64,000 nucleotides of DNA from Afipia birgiae 34632 (lineage in GTDB: Bacteria; Pseudomonadota; Alphaproteobacteria; Rhizobiales; Xanthobacteraceae). The translations under genes were made by a program, and so were the position numbers. Where the stretch lies: assembly GCF_000308295.2 (NCBI RefSeq), contig NZ_HG326652.1, positions 612,561 to 676,560 of the forward strand, in the 5' to 3' direction. Numbering within the stretch: position 1 is the first letter of the stretch; each line of letters begins with the position of its first letter. Shown in pieces: positions 8,642-16,941 of this stretch. The notes beneath the pieces were generated by a model that was given only the letters and a program-made list of their open reading frames with translations, had not been told where the DNA came from and made no database searches.

Positions 8642-9745
8642 ATGCAGTGGCCCGACAACGAGGATTACAGCCTTCAGTTCATGCGCGTGCTGGGCTCGGC
8701 ACAGGAGGGCGGCAGCACGATTTCAGAGTGCTTCCTGACAGCGAGCCATATCGCGGCCGGCGACGATGAGAGCTGGTATCGCGCGTGGAAGAGCATCGCC
8801 GACAGCAACAAAACGCGCGGCGATCTTGCGCTTGAAGCGGGCAATGTTCATTCGGCGCTGAGCAACTGGCTGCGGGCCTCCAACTATTACCGGACATCGG
8901 AAATCTTTCTGAAGCTTGACGATCATCGCCGCGCCGATGCGCTCGAGCGGATGCGGGCCTGCTCGTATCTTGTGGTTGCGCATCAGCCGTCGGGCGGGGA
9001 ACTGGTTCGCATTCCCTGCTTCGAGGGCGGCTTCGTCGAAGCCTACTTCCTGCGGGCGCCCGGGGCGGAATCGCGAGCGCCGGTTGTTGTCTGTGTCGGC
9101 GGATCGGATCACCTCAAGGACGAGCATCTGCATACGCTGTTGCGGCAGGCTCATTCGCGCGGTCTGTCGCTGCTGCTGGCCGATTTGCCGGGGCAGGGCA
9201 GCGCGCCCAGGATCAAGGGGATGGTGCGATACGAGGTCGAAACGGCAATCAGCTGCTGCGTGGACTATCTGATTGCGCGCGGCGATATCGACGAGCGGCG
9301 GATTGCTATTTTCGGCGGCGGGTTGGGTGCAGCCTATGCCTCACGCGCGGCGGGTCTCGACGACAGGTTCGCCGCGGCGGTGTGTGACGCGGGCATCTGG
9401 GACATGCACCAGCGCGTGACCGCGACGTTGTGGATGCCCGGTGACGGCGGCCAGGACACCATCGGCGACGAGATTCGCAGGCTCAAGCGTCATGGTGGCG
9501 TCACCAGCATCAAGTGTCCGATCCTGATGACCTTTGGCGAGCACGACTGGCTCGACATTCGCCATGCCGATGCTTTGTGCGAGGCGTTGAAGGACGAGGG
9601 CGCGGATGTAACGCTGAAGGTGTTCGCTGCCACTGAGACAGCCGCAGCGCATGGCCAGTCCGACAATCCGACCATCGGCAACGAATTTGTCTTCGACTGG
9701 ATAGCGACGCGCCTGGCAAGGGCGCGTGTGCCTGCGGACGCCTGA
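8642..9745 (+). CDS. FrsA/DHPON-hydrolase-like alpha/beta hydrolase lacking the nucleophile serine
   Basis: The 367-residue protein has a helical N-terminal part (with SNWLRASNYYRTSE) and an alpha/beta-hydrolase core like the FrsA and 2,6-dihydroxypseudooxynicotine hydrolase group. The Asp (GEHDWLD) and His (AAAHGQSDN) positions of a catalytic triad are visible. The nucleophile elbow, normally G-x-S-x-G, reads FGGGLGA with Gly at about residue 227, so the serine is missing. It may be catalytically dead or use another mechanism. ATG 8642 is chosen because family members begin near xxWPDNxDYSxQF; TTG 8561 and TTG 8594 are upstream options. Convergent with the MarR gene, three bases apart. Confidence 0.82.
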   Translation: MQWPDNEDYSLQFMRVLGSAQEGGSTISECFLTASHIAAGDDESWYRAWKSIADSNKTRGDLALEAGNVHSALSNWLRASNYYRTSEIFLKLDDHRRADALERMRACSYLVVAHQPSGGELVRIPCFEGGFVEAYFLRAPGAESRAPVVVCVGGSDHLKDEHLHTLLRQAHSRGLSLLLADLPGQGSAPRIKGMVRYEVETAISCCVDYLIARGDIDERRIAIFGGGLGAAYASRAAGLDDRFAAAVCDAGIWDMHQRVTATLWMPGDGGQDTIGDEIRRLKRHGGVTSIKCPILMTFGEHDWLDIRHADALCEALKDEGADVTLKVFAATETAAAHGQSDNPTIGNEFVFDWIATRLARARVPADA

Positions 9746-9748
9746 CGG

Positions 9749-10303
9749 TCAGCTGTCTACGGCGATCATTCGCGCGGCTTTTGCCAGCCGCTCCTTGAGC
9801 GTCGAAAGCTTGTCGGTGAGATCGAGGAACGTCTGCGTCGAGAAATCCGAGAACACGAGATTGTCGGCGACCACCTGTTGCGAATACAGATTCGCGATCT
9901 GCTTGTGAGCCTTGTCGGTCAGCGACATCAGCACGACGCGCGCGTCTTCCTTGGATGCAACCCGGCGCATGAAGCCGTGCTTCTCGAGGCTCTTCGTCTG
10001 GGTCGTCACGAACGAGGGGTCGACGTGAAGTTTTGTCGAGACCTCTCTGACCGAGATGCCCTTGCCTTCATCAAGATCGTTGACCGCCATCAGGATCAGC
10101 CACTGCGGACAGGTGATGTCCAGCATTCGCGCCCAGTTGGAACGGATTTCTTCGAGATGCGTGTTGATTGAAATAACATCCCAAATGAACTTCCGGACCA
10201 GCGCATCATCGGGTCCCATGGGATGAGTGTCGCGCGCCGTGCTGCGCGGGCTCGCAAGATGACGTTGAGATGAAATTTTCTTGGTAGAGAGTCTGCCGAC
10301 CAT
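9749..10303 (-). CDS. MarR-family transcriptional regulator
   Basis: A winged-helix regulator of 184 residues. The core (residues about 60-150) shows PQWLILMAVNDLDEGKGIS, the recognition helix region LHVDPSFVTTQTKSLEKHG, and the wing KEDARVVLMSLTDKAHK. An AAGG about ten bases before ATG 10303 supports the long start; an internal ATG at 10219 lacks a binding site. It is divergent from the porin gene over an AT-rich 317-base gap, so porin control is possible but unproven. Confidence 0.9.
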   Translation of the reverse strand: MVGRLSTKKISSQRHLASPRSTARDTHPMGPDDALVRKFIWDVISINTHLEEIRSNWARMLDITCPQWLILMAVNDLDEGKGISVREVSTKLHVDPSFVTTQTKSLEKHGFMRRVASKEDARVVLMSLTDKAHKQIANLYSQQVVADNLVFSDFSTQTFLDLTDKLSTLKERLAKAARMIAVDS

Positions 10304-10620
10304 TTATTTTCTACCTTGGCGAGGGAATGCAGGAAAATATGCCGGCCTCGAACGCTTTGCAATCGCCGGGCCTGTCATCCCGCTGACATGATGTTGCGGG
10401 GAAAGCACATGATCGTGGTCAAATAAAAGCATGAGTAAATCAATTATTGTAATCAACTGATGCTTGCGGTCATTGTTCCTCCGTCAACCGGAGACGTCGG
10501 GTGACTCGCTGGTGGTCTCGTCCGGAAGGCAACCGGCGGTAAGCGGGGATCAAGGGGCTGTGGGGTGGCTAGCGCCACGGGAAGCGGACCTTTCCTCAAT
10601 TGATCAATTTTGGAGGTTTT
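10304..10620. promoter_or_regulatory. Porin / MarR divergent intergenic region
   Basis: 317 bases, AT-richer than the flanks, must hold promoters for both genes. A perfect 12-base palindrome AATTGATCAATT lies at 10598-10609, immediately before the porin ribosome binding site GGAGG, so it will be in the mRNA leader. An AT-rich segment lies at 10425-10460. I cannot place -35/-10 boxes with confidence. Confidence 0.45.
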
Positions 10621-12090
10621 ATGAGCAAGATTAAGAGCCTTATCCTGGGTTCGGCGGCCGCGTTGGCCGCGATCACGGGCGCACAGGCGGCTGATCTTCC
10701 CGTCAAGGCGAAAGCGGTCCAGTACGTGAAGATCTGCTCCCTGTATGGAGCCGGCTTCTACTACATCCCTGGCACCGATACCTGCATCAAGCTGGGCGGC
10801 TACGTGCAGTTCGACGCGGCCATCAACGGCAGCGCAAACGGCCAGCCCGCATGGAACAACATTGCCAACACCGGCCTGCAGAACCGTAACTCGGACTACT
10901 TCGTGACGCGCACGCGCGTTCAGTTCAACGTCGATACCCGCACTGCATCCGAGTATGGTGTTGTTCGCACCTACTGGTCGAGCAACTTCCAGCACACCTC
11001 CGGCGACGGTCCGTCGTCCGGCGCCCTCACCATGGACCTCGGCTTCGTCCAGTTCGCCGGCTTCACCTTCGGTAAGGCGGTTTCGGTGTTCCAGACGCCT
11101 TGGGGCGCGAATCCAGTCGGCCTCAACACCTCCAACCTGATCGGCGGCTACGACAACTCCACCGGCATCACTCAGATTGCCTACACCTGGCAGTTCGGCA
11201 ATGGCCTGTCGGCTTCGGTTGCGGTGGAAGACAACCGCGTCATCAACCGAGCTCCGATGTACAACGGCGCGGTTGTTCCGGGCAATGCCGCGCTTTTCAC
11301 GGGCGCTTTTGCCAACGCTTCCGGTGGTCAGGTTTCGCCTGATTTCACGGGTAACATTCGCCTCGACCAGGCGGCCTTCACTGCCCAGTTGTCGGGTGGC
11401 GTTCACAACCTCCACGCCGGCTACTATGGGGCGACCGAACCGACCGGTCATCCGAGCGATGAATGGGGCTTCGCGATCCAAGGCGGTATCCAGTTGAAGA
11501 ACCTGCCGACGGGCCCGGGCGACAAGCTGTCGATCAGCGCGATCTACACCGACGGCGCTTCGAAGTATGTGATCAATGGTACCACCGGCAACAGCTTCGA
11601 CGCGTTCAACAACACGGGTACCTCCGGCCCGGCGTTCTACCAGACATTCGCTGTGGCCTCGCTGCTCGACGGTGTCTACACCACCGGTGGCTCGATCCAG
11701 AAGACCAAGGTTTGGGCGGTTCAGGGTGGCTACGAGCATAACTGGTCGAAGCAGTGGCAGACCAGCGTGTTCGGCAGCTACGTCAACGTCGACTACAATG
11801 ACACGGCATCGGCGATCCTGCGTACTGGCTATGCGCCTGCGCTCGTAGCTGGCAGCACGTTCAATCCAGACTTCAAGATCTGGCAGATCGGTTCGCGCAC
11901 CGCGTGGACCCCTGTTCCGAACCTGACGCTCTCGGGTGAACTGATGTACGCCGTGATCGATCAGAGCAGCACAGGCGGAGTCACCGCCACTGCAGCGGGC
12001 AACGCCGGTCTCAACAAGCCGGCCGGCGCTTACGAGTTCAAGGACCAGGGAATGTTCTCCGGACAGCTCCGCGTCCGCCGCACCTGGTAA
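10621..12090 (+). CDS. Outer-membrane porin (alphaproteobacterial Porin_2 type)
   Basis: A trimeric beta-barrel general porin of the outer membrane, 489 residues. It has a signal peptide cleaved after AQA (residues about 1-24), then ADLPVKAKA, the family's typical mature start. The conserved YVKICSLYGAGFYYIPG segment follows, with a C-PG-x-DTC pattern and LGGYVQFD. The rest is Gly/aromatic-rich beta-strand sequence. It ends in the aromatic residue Trp, as required for barrel insertion. GGAGG is seven bases before ATG 10621, and a strong terminator follows at 12124. Expression is probably high; the MarR gene lies divergently upstream. Confidence 0.95.
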   Translation: MSKIKSLILGSAAALAAITGAQAADLPVKAKAVQYVKICSLYGAGFYYIPGTDTCIKLGGYVQFDAAINGSANGQPAWNNIANTGLQNRNSDYFVTRTRVQFNVDTRTASEYGVVRTYWSSNFQHTSGDGPSSGALTMDLGFVQFAGFTFGKAVSVFQTPWGANPVGLNTSNLIGGYDNSTGITQIAYTWQFGNGLSASVAVEDNRVINRAPMYNGAVVPGNAALFTGAFANASGGQVSPDFTGNIRLDQAAFTAQLSGGVHNLHAGYYGATEPTGHPSDEWGFAIQGGIQLKNLPTGPGDKLSISAIYTDGASKYVINGTTGNSFDAFNNTGTSGPAFYQTFAVASLLDGVYTTGGSIQKTKVWAVQGGYEHNWSKQWQTSVFGSYVNVDYNDTASAILRTGYAPALVAGSTFNPDFKIWQIGSRTAWTPVPNLTLSGELMYAVIDQSSTGGVTATAAGNAGLNKPAGAYEFKDQGMFSGQLRVRRTW

Positions 12091-12123
12091 TCGCCTGACG
12101 GCGATCGCCATCTGAACAAAGAA

Positions 12124-12153
12124 CCCCGGCAGGAAACTGCCGGGGTTTTTCTT
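12124..12153 (+). terminator. Intrinsic terminator after the porin gene
   Basis: Stem CCCCGGCAG and CTGCCGGGG with a GAAA tetraloop, followed by TTTTTCTTC. A textbook rho-independent terminator. Confidence 0.95.
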
Positions 12154-12264
12154 CGGCCTCATTCACTTCTGAAAGGATCATGCTGAACAGCGGGGTGCGA
12201 TCAGCGATATCGAACAACCGGATACCGCATCGCACACGCAATTGTGAGGGGACACACAGGCGCG

Positions 12265-12408
12265 GATTGTTTGACTAAATAAGGTAATAAAGGCATGGTC
12301 CGGCTATAGCGTGGCGGCGCTCACCGCCTTTCCGATTGCGGATATCACACCAGTTTTTCTCAAAAATCTCCCGACCTCCGGCAATGCCCTGCCGGAGGTT
12401 TTTATTTT
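12265..12408 (+). ncRNA. Candidate small RNA ending in an orphan terminator
   Basis: A strong terminator (stem CCTCCGGCA / TGCCGGAGG at 12375-12398, then TTTTTATTTT) stands on the plus strand about 250 bases after the porin terminator, with no protein gene in between. A TTGACT box near 12270 could act as -35. The only nearby gene is convergent. The hairpin's other strand lacks an immediate T-tract, so it is not simply that gene's terminator. The 5' end is a guess. Confidence 0.4.
12375..12408 (+). terminator. Intrinsic terminator without an upstream protein gene
   Basis: Perfect 9-bp stem with a 6-base loop and a long T-tract on the plus strand. See the small-RNA candidate. Confidence 0.85.
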
Positions 12409-12433
12409 GGGAGAACGGCAGCCGCCGATCGCT

Positions 12434-13447
12434 CTACCAGCCTTCCAGCACCAGCTTGCCGGTGGAGCGTCCACCTTCCAGCAACGTGTGCGCCTGCTTG
12501 AGATTCGTTGCGTTGATCTTGCCGAGCACCTTGTCGAGCGTGGTGCGCAGAACGCCGTTGTCGATCAGGCTGGCGACGTCGTCGAGCAGGTTGTGCTGCG
12601 CAATCATGTCGTCGGTCTGGCACGACGAGCGCGTGAACATCGATTCCCAGTGCAGCGATGCAGCTTTGCCCTTCAACAGATTGACGTTGAGCGAGGCGGG
12701 ATCGTCAATCAGTCCGAGCTTCCCCTGCGGTGCAATGATGTCCGCGAGTGCCGGGAAGTGCTGATCGGTGTTGGTGAGGGCCGCGATCAGCGCCACCGGC
12801 GGGACTTTCAGCGCGGCGATCTGATCCTTCATCGGCTTGGAATGATCGACCACATGATGCGCGCCGAGATCGAGGCACCATTTGCGGGACTCGGGACGCG
12901 ACGCCGTGGCGATCACGGTGAGGCCGGTGAGCCGGCGCGCCAACTGGATCAGGATCGAGCCGACACCGCCGGCGCCGCCGACGATCAGCAGCGTGCGCGG
13001 ATCGACGCTCTTGCCCGGCGCGACGCCGAGGCGGTCGAACAGCAACTCCCATGCAGTGATCGACGTCAGGGGCAGGGCGGCTGATTGCGCGAAGGACAGC
13101 GTCTTCGGCTTGTGGCCGACGATCCGCTCGTCCACCAGATGAAATTCCGAGTTGGTGCCCTGGCGCTGGATCGAGCCGGCGTACCAGACCTCATCGCCCG
13201 GCTTGAACAGCGATACGTCGGGTCCGACGGCATCGACTATACCTGCCGCATCGAAGCCGAGAATCTTGGTTTCGCCGGCCGGCGGTTCGGCGCGCTTGCG
13301 CACCTTGTAATCCACCGGATTGGCGGAAATCGCCTTGACCGCGACACGGATGTCGCGCCCGCGCGGCTCCGGCTTGTCGGTTTCGAAATCGATCAGCGCA
13401 TCCGGCGCATCGATCGGCAGCGATTTTCTGTAGCCTACGGCTTTCAT
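12434..13447 (-). CDS. Zinc-type alcohol dehydrogenase-like / quinone oxidoreductase (MDR family)
   Basis: A medium-chain dehydrogenase/reductase of 337 residues, probably an NADPH-dependent quinone or enone reductase. It begins MKAVGYRKSL with a GroES-like domain (ISANPVDYKVR, GFDAAGIVDAVG). A Rossmann domain with LLIVGGAGGVGS (residues about 152-163) follows. The structural-zinc cysteines of true alcohol dehydrogenases are absent. It is divergent from an HxlR regulator with N-terminal cysteines, an arrangement like the QorA/QorR pairs that respond to quinones or diamide. Confidence 0.9.
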   Translation of the reverse strand: MKAVGYRKSLPIDAPDALIDFETDKPEPRGRDIRVAVKAISANPVDYKVRKRAEPPAGETKILGFDAAGIVDAVGPDVSLFKPGDEVWYAGSIQRQGTNSEFHLVDERIVGHKPKTLSFAQSAALPLTSITAWELLFDRLGVAPGKSVDPRTLLIVGGAGGVGSILIQLARRLTGLTVIATASRPESRKWCLDLGAHHVVDHSKPMKDQIAALKVPPVALIAALTNTDQHFPALADIIAPQGKLGLIDDPASLNVNLLKGKAASLHWESMFTRSSCQTDDMIAQHNLLDDVASLIDNGVLRTTLDKVLGKINATNLKQAHTLLEGGRSTGKLVLEGW

Positions 13448-13496
13448 TGATCTTGCTCCATCTGTGACGTGGTGGTGTGTCCCGCCTGCTGCATAT

Positions 13497-13526
13497 TTGC
13501 AAGTACTGTCAATTTGGGGATATAGT
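13497..13526 (+). promoter_or_regulatory. Candidate promoter of the HxlR regulator
   Basis: TTGCAA at 13497-13502 and TATAGT at 13521-13526 are spaced by 18 bases and lie 30 bases before the HxlR start, in the gap divergent from the quinone reductase. Boxes are read by eye. Confidence 0.45.
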
Positions 13527-13555
13527 CACCGTTCGGATACTAATGGAAAACTGCA

Positions 13556-13963
13556 ATGAAACGACAGGATTTCGGCTGCGCTCCGGGCTGTTCGGTGGAG
13601 GTCACGCTCGATCTGATCGACGGCAAGTGGAAGGGGGTCATCCTCTATCATCTGCAGGAGGGGCGGCTGCGCTTCGGTGAACTGCGCAAACGCCTCCCGA
13701 ATGTTACCCAGCGGATGCTGACGAAACAGCTTCGCGCGCTCGAGGAGGATGACCTGATCATCCGCAAGGTGTATGCCGAGGTTCCGCCGCGGGTGGATTA
13801 CGAACTGTCCGAGACGGGACAACGGCTGCGGCCGGTGATCGATGCGCTCAAGCAGTGGGGTGATGAGAATCGCGCCCGGATTGACGCCGCATCGGCAGGC
13901 AGGAAAGGCAACGCGCCATCAGGCGCCGCGCCGCGTCCGTCGAGGCAGCCGCAACCCGCGTAA
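13556..13963 (+). CDS. HxlR-family regulator with N-terminal Cys8/Cys12
   Basis: A 135-residue winged-helix DNA-binding protein. The core (residues about 10-105) shows VTLDLIDGKWKGVILYHL, the recognition region NVTQRMLTKQLRALEED and the wing PPRVDYELSETG. Two cysteines at 8 and 12 (FGCAPGCS) are in the position used for thiol-based sensing in YodB/QorR-like members. The tail is Ala/Pro/Arg-rich. Divergence from the quinone reductase suggests it represses that gene and itself until quinones or electrophiles modify the cysteines (inference). Confidence 0.9.
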   Translation: MKRQDFGCAPGCSVEVTLDLIDGKWKGVILYHLQEGRLRFGELRKRLPNVTQRMLTKQLRALEEDDLIIRKVYAEVPPRVDYELSETGQRLRPVIDALKQWGDENRARIDAASAGRKGNAPSGAAPRPSRQPQPA

Positions 13964-14027
13964 TCGTGAGTTCTTTCGCCATATTGGCGCGATTTTATCT
14001 TTGGCATCAGGTTCAGGATTGTTTTTC

Positions 14028-15422
14028 ATGATCGTCGTCCGCGCGCTCATTGCGCTCCTTGTTTCTTCGCTTGTCGTAGCGCCTGCCGTTGCGCAGGATC
14101 GTCATGTTCCGCAATCTCAGACGCAGCTTCGTCTGTCGTACGCGCCGATCGTTCAGCGCGTGCAGCCGGCGGTGGTGAACGTCTACGCGGCCAAGATGGT
14201 GCAGAACCGTAATCCGCTGCTGGACGATCCGGTGTTCCGCCGCTTCTTCGGCGTTCCGGGCAACCAGCCCGAGCAGATGCAGCGTTCGCTCGGTTCCGGC
14301 GTGATGGTCGATGCGTCGGGTCTCGTGGTCACCAACAACCACGTCATCGAAGGCGCGGATCAGGTAAAGGTCTCGCTGTCCGACAAGCGCGAGTTCGAGG
14401 CCGAGATCGTGCTGAAGGACAGCCGCACCGATCTCGCTATCCTGCGCCTGAAGGACGTAAAGGAGAAGTTCTCGACGCTGGAGTTCTCCAATTCCGACGA
14501 CGCGCTGGTCGGCGACGTCGTGATTGCCATCGGCAATCCGTTCGGCGTCGGACAGACCGTGACCCACGGCATCATCTCGGCGCTGGCGCGCACGCAGGTC
14601 GGCATCACCGACTATCAGTTCTTCATCCAGACCGACGCGGCGATCAATCCCGGTAACTCCGGCGGCGCGCTGGTGGATATGGCCGGCAAGCTCGTCGGCG
14701 TGAACACAGCGATCTTCTCGCGCTCCGGTGGTTCGCAGGGCATCGGCTTTGCGATTCCGGCCAACATGGTGCGCGTGGTCGTTGCCTCGGCCAAGGGCGG
14801 CGGCAGTGCGGTGAAGCGTCCATGGCTCGGCGCGCGCCTGCAGGCGGTGACGCCCGAGATCGCCGAAACGCTCGGATTGAAGCGGCCGACCGGCGCGCTG
14901 GTGGCCAATGTCACCGCGGGAAGTCCGTCGGCGAAGGCGGGCCTGAAACTGTCCGATCTGATCGTGTCGATCGACGGCCAGGTCGTCGATGATCCGAATG
15001 CGTTCGACTATCGCTTCGCAACGCGTCCCCTTGGCGGCACAGCGCAGGTCGAAGTTCTGCGCGGCGGCAAGCCGCTCAAGCTCGCGGTTGCGCTGGAAAC
15101 CGCACCGGATACCGGCCGCGATGAGATCGTGATCAAGGCGCGTTCGCCGTTCCAGGGTGCGAAGGTCGCCAACATCTCGCCGGCGCTGGCGGATGAGCTG
15201 AAACTCGACAGCAGCATCGAAGGCATCGTCGTCACCGACTTGCCCGACAATGCGATCGCGGCGAACGTCGGTTTCAAGAAAGGCGACGTCATCGTTGCCG
15301 TGAATGGTCAGAAGATCGAACGGACCAAGGACCTCGACAGGCTCGCAACTGAAGGCTCGCGGCTCTGGCGCATCACGGTGGTCCGTGGCGGCCAGCAATT
15401 GTCGGTTGTGCTGGGGGGATGA
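14028..15422 (+). CDS. degP: Periplasmic serine protease DegP/HtrA
   Basis: A 464-residue protease/chaperone for damaged envelope proteins. The signal peptide ends at AVAQ (residues 1-23). The trypsin-like domain has the full triad His105 (TNNHVIEGA), Asp135 (RTDLAIL) and Ser211 (GNSGGAL), and two PDZ domains follow (about 268-355 and 375-464). ATG 14028 is chosen because it opens the signal peptide. Palindromic repeats follow before rarA. It could equally be named DegQ or MucD. Confidence 0.94.
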   Translation: MIVVRALIALLVSSLVVAPAVAQDRHVPQSQTQLRLSYAPIVQRVQPAVVNVYAAKMVQNRNPLLDDPVFRRFFGVPGNQPEQMQRSLGSGVMVDASGLVVTNNHVIEGADQVKVSLSDKREFEAEIVLKDSRTDLAILRLKDVKEKFSTLEFSNSDDALVGDVVIAIGNPFGVGQTVTHGIISALARTQVGITDYQFFIQTDAAINPGNSGGALVDMAGKLVGVNTAIFSRSGGSQGIGFAIPANMVRVVVASAKGGGSAVKRPWLGARLQAVTPEIAETLGLKRPTGALVANVTAGSPSAKAGLKLSDLIVSIDGQVVDDPNAFDYRFATRPLGGTAQVEVLRGGKPLKLAVALETAPDTGRDEIVIKARSPFQGAKVANISPALADELKLDSSIEGIVVTDLPDNAIAANVGFKKGDVIVAVNGQKIERTKDLDRLATEGSRLWRITVVRGGQQLSVVLGG

Positions 15423-15450
15423 AGAGGTCCGTTCGCTCATCTTTTTCTTA

Positions 15451-15598
15451 CCTCTCCCCGCTGGCGGGGAGAGGTCGGAGACTGAGCGGAGCGAAGGCTC
15501 CGGGTGAGGGGCTCTTGCAGTTTCTCGACCATGCCGATTGCCTTTCGACAATAGTTGCCCCTCACCCCAACCTTCTCCCCGTACACGGGGAGAGGGGG
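15451..15598. repeat. REP/BIME-like palindrome cluster
   Basis: Two palindromes, CCTCTCCCCG..CGGGGAGAGG (15451-15474) and TTCTCCCCG..CGGGGAGA (about 15573-15594), flank an outer pair with arms GTGAGGGGC (near 15503) and GCCCCTCAC (near 15556). Similar palindromes recur at 26887-27033. They lie between degP and rarA and may also stop degP transcription. Confidence 0.8.
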
Positions 15599-15609
15599 AA
15601 GACTCAGTC

Positions 15610-16941
15610 ATGAGCCCGAAGCGACCACAGCCCTCCGCGAATCTCTTCGCCGCCGCCGGCATGGAGCAGGATGCGCCGCGCCCGCTGCCGGACAAGCTGC
15701 GGCCGCGGACGCTTGCCGATGTGGTCGGGCAGGATCACATCCTCGGTCCGGACGGCGCGCTGACGCGCATGCTGGAAACGCGCACGCTCGGCTCGCTGGT
15801 GTTCTGGGGGCCGCCCGGCACCGGCAAGACCACGGTGGCGCGGCTGCTGGCGGATGCCACCGAACTTGAATTCGAGCAGATCTCTGCGGTGTTCTCCGGC
15901 GTCGCCGACCTGAAGAAGGTGTTCGATGCCGCGCGGGCCCGCCGTGAGATGGGCAAGGGCACGCTGCTGTTTGTGGACGAGGTGCATCGCTTCAACCGCG
16001 CACAGCAGGATTCGTTTTTGCCGGTGATGGAAGACGGCACGGTGGTGCTGGTCGGCGCCACCACCGAGAATCCATCGTTTGAACTCAACGCGGCGCTTCT
16101 GTCGCGTGCGCGGGTGCTGGTGTTCCAGTCGCTCGACGCGGAGGCGGTCGAAAAGCTTTATGCGCGTGCAGAAGAGGTCGAAGGCAGGAAGCTGCCGCTC
16201 GACGCGGAAGCCCGCGCCGTGCTGGTGCGGATGGCGGACGGCGACGGACGCGCCGCGCTGACGCTGGCGGAAGAAGTCTGGCGTGCCGCGCGCGCCGAGG
16301 AAGTCTTCAATGCCGCGCAGTTGCAGGAAATCCTGCAGCGCCGCGCGCCGATCTACGACAAGTCCGCCGATGGTCACTACAACCTGATCTCGGCGCTGCA
16401 TAAATCCGTGCGCGGTTCCGATCCGGACGCGTCACTCTACTATCTCGCGCGCATGCTGGATGCCGGCGAAGACCCGCTGTTCCTGGCGCGGCGCGTGGTA
16501 CGGATGGCGGTGGAGGACATCGGGCTGGCCGATCCGCAGGCGCTGGTGATCTGCAACGCCGCCAAGGATGCTTATGACTTTCTCGGCTCGCCCGAGGGCG
16601 AACTCGCGATTGCGCAGGCGGTGATCTATCTCGCGACCGCACCGAAATCCAACGCCGGGTACATGGCGTACAAGGCGGCGATGCGCACGGCAAAGGAGGG
16701 CGGTTCGCTGCTGCCGCCCAAGCACATTCTCAATTCGCCGACCAAGCTGATGAAGTCCGAAGGCTACGGCGGCGGCTACGAATATGACCACGACGCGCCG
16801 GATGCGTTTTCGGGGCAGGACTACTTTCCGGAAGCGCTCGGACGCCAGACCTTCTACGATCCGCCGGACCGCGGCTTTGAGCGCGAGATTCGCAAGCGGC
16901 TCGACTACTGGGCGAAGCTGAGAAGGGAACGCAACGCTTGA
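15610..16941 (+). CDS. rarA: Replication-associated recombination protein A (AAA+ ATPase)
   Basis: RarA/MgsA acts at stalled replication forks with SSB and RecA. The 443-residue protein has Walker A GPPGTGKT at 67-74, Walker B LLFVDEVHRFN at about 121-131, sensor 1 GATTENPSFE and the long C-terminal tetramerisation region (YDKSADGHYNLISALHKS onward). Its last four bases (TTGA) overlap the start of nat. It heads a compact string rarA-nat-rlu. Confidence 0.95.
   Translation: MSPKRPQPSANLFAAAGMEQDAPRPLPDKLRPRTLADVVGQDHILGPDGALTRMLETRTLGSLVFWGPPGTGKTTVARLLADATELEFEQISAVFSGVADLKKVFDAARARREMGKGTLLFVDEVHRFNRAQQDSFLPVMEDGTVVLVGATTENPSFELNAALLSRARVLVFQSLDAEAVEKLYARAEEVEGRKLPLDAEARAVLVRMADGDGRAALTLAEEVWRAARAEEVFNAAQLQEILQRRAPIYDKSADGHYNLISALHKSVRGSDPDASLYYLARMLDAGEDPLFLARRVVRMAVEDIGLADPQALVICNAAKDAYDFLGSPEGELAIAQAVIYLATAPKSNAGYMAYKAAMRTAKEGGSLLPPKHILNSPTKLMKSEGYGGGYEYDHDAPDAFSGQDYFPEALGRQTFYDPPDRGFEREIRKRLDYWAKLRRERNA

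Noticed and set aside
10453..12162. Long minus-strand frame opposite the porin
   Set aside because: Spans the porin exactly in antisense, crosses its terminator, and its product lacks domain character.
14013..15695. Long minus-strand frame opposite degP
   Set aside because: Antisense shadow in GC-rich DNA, running through the REP-like palindromes.
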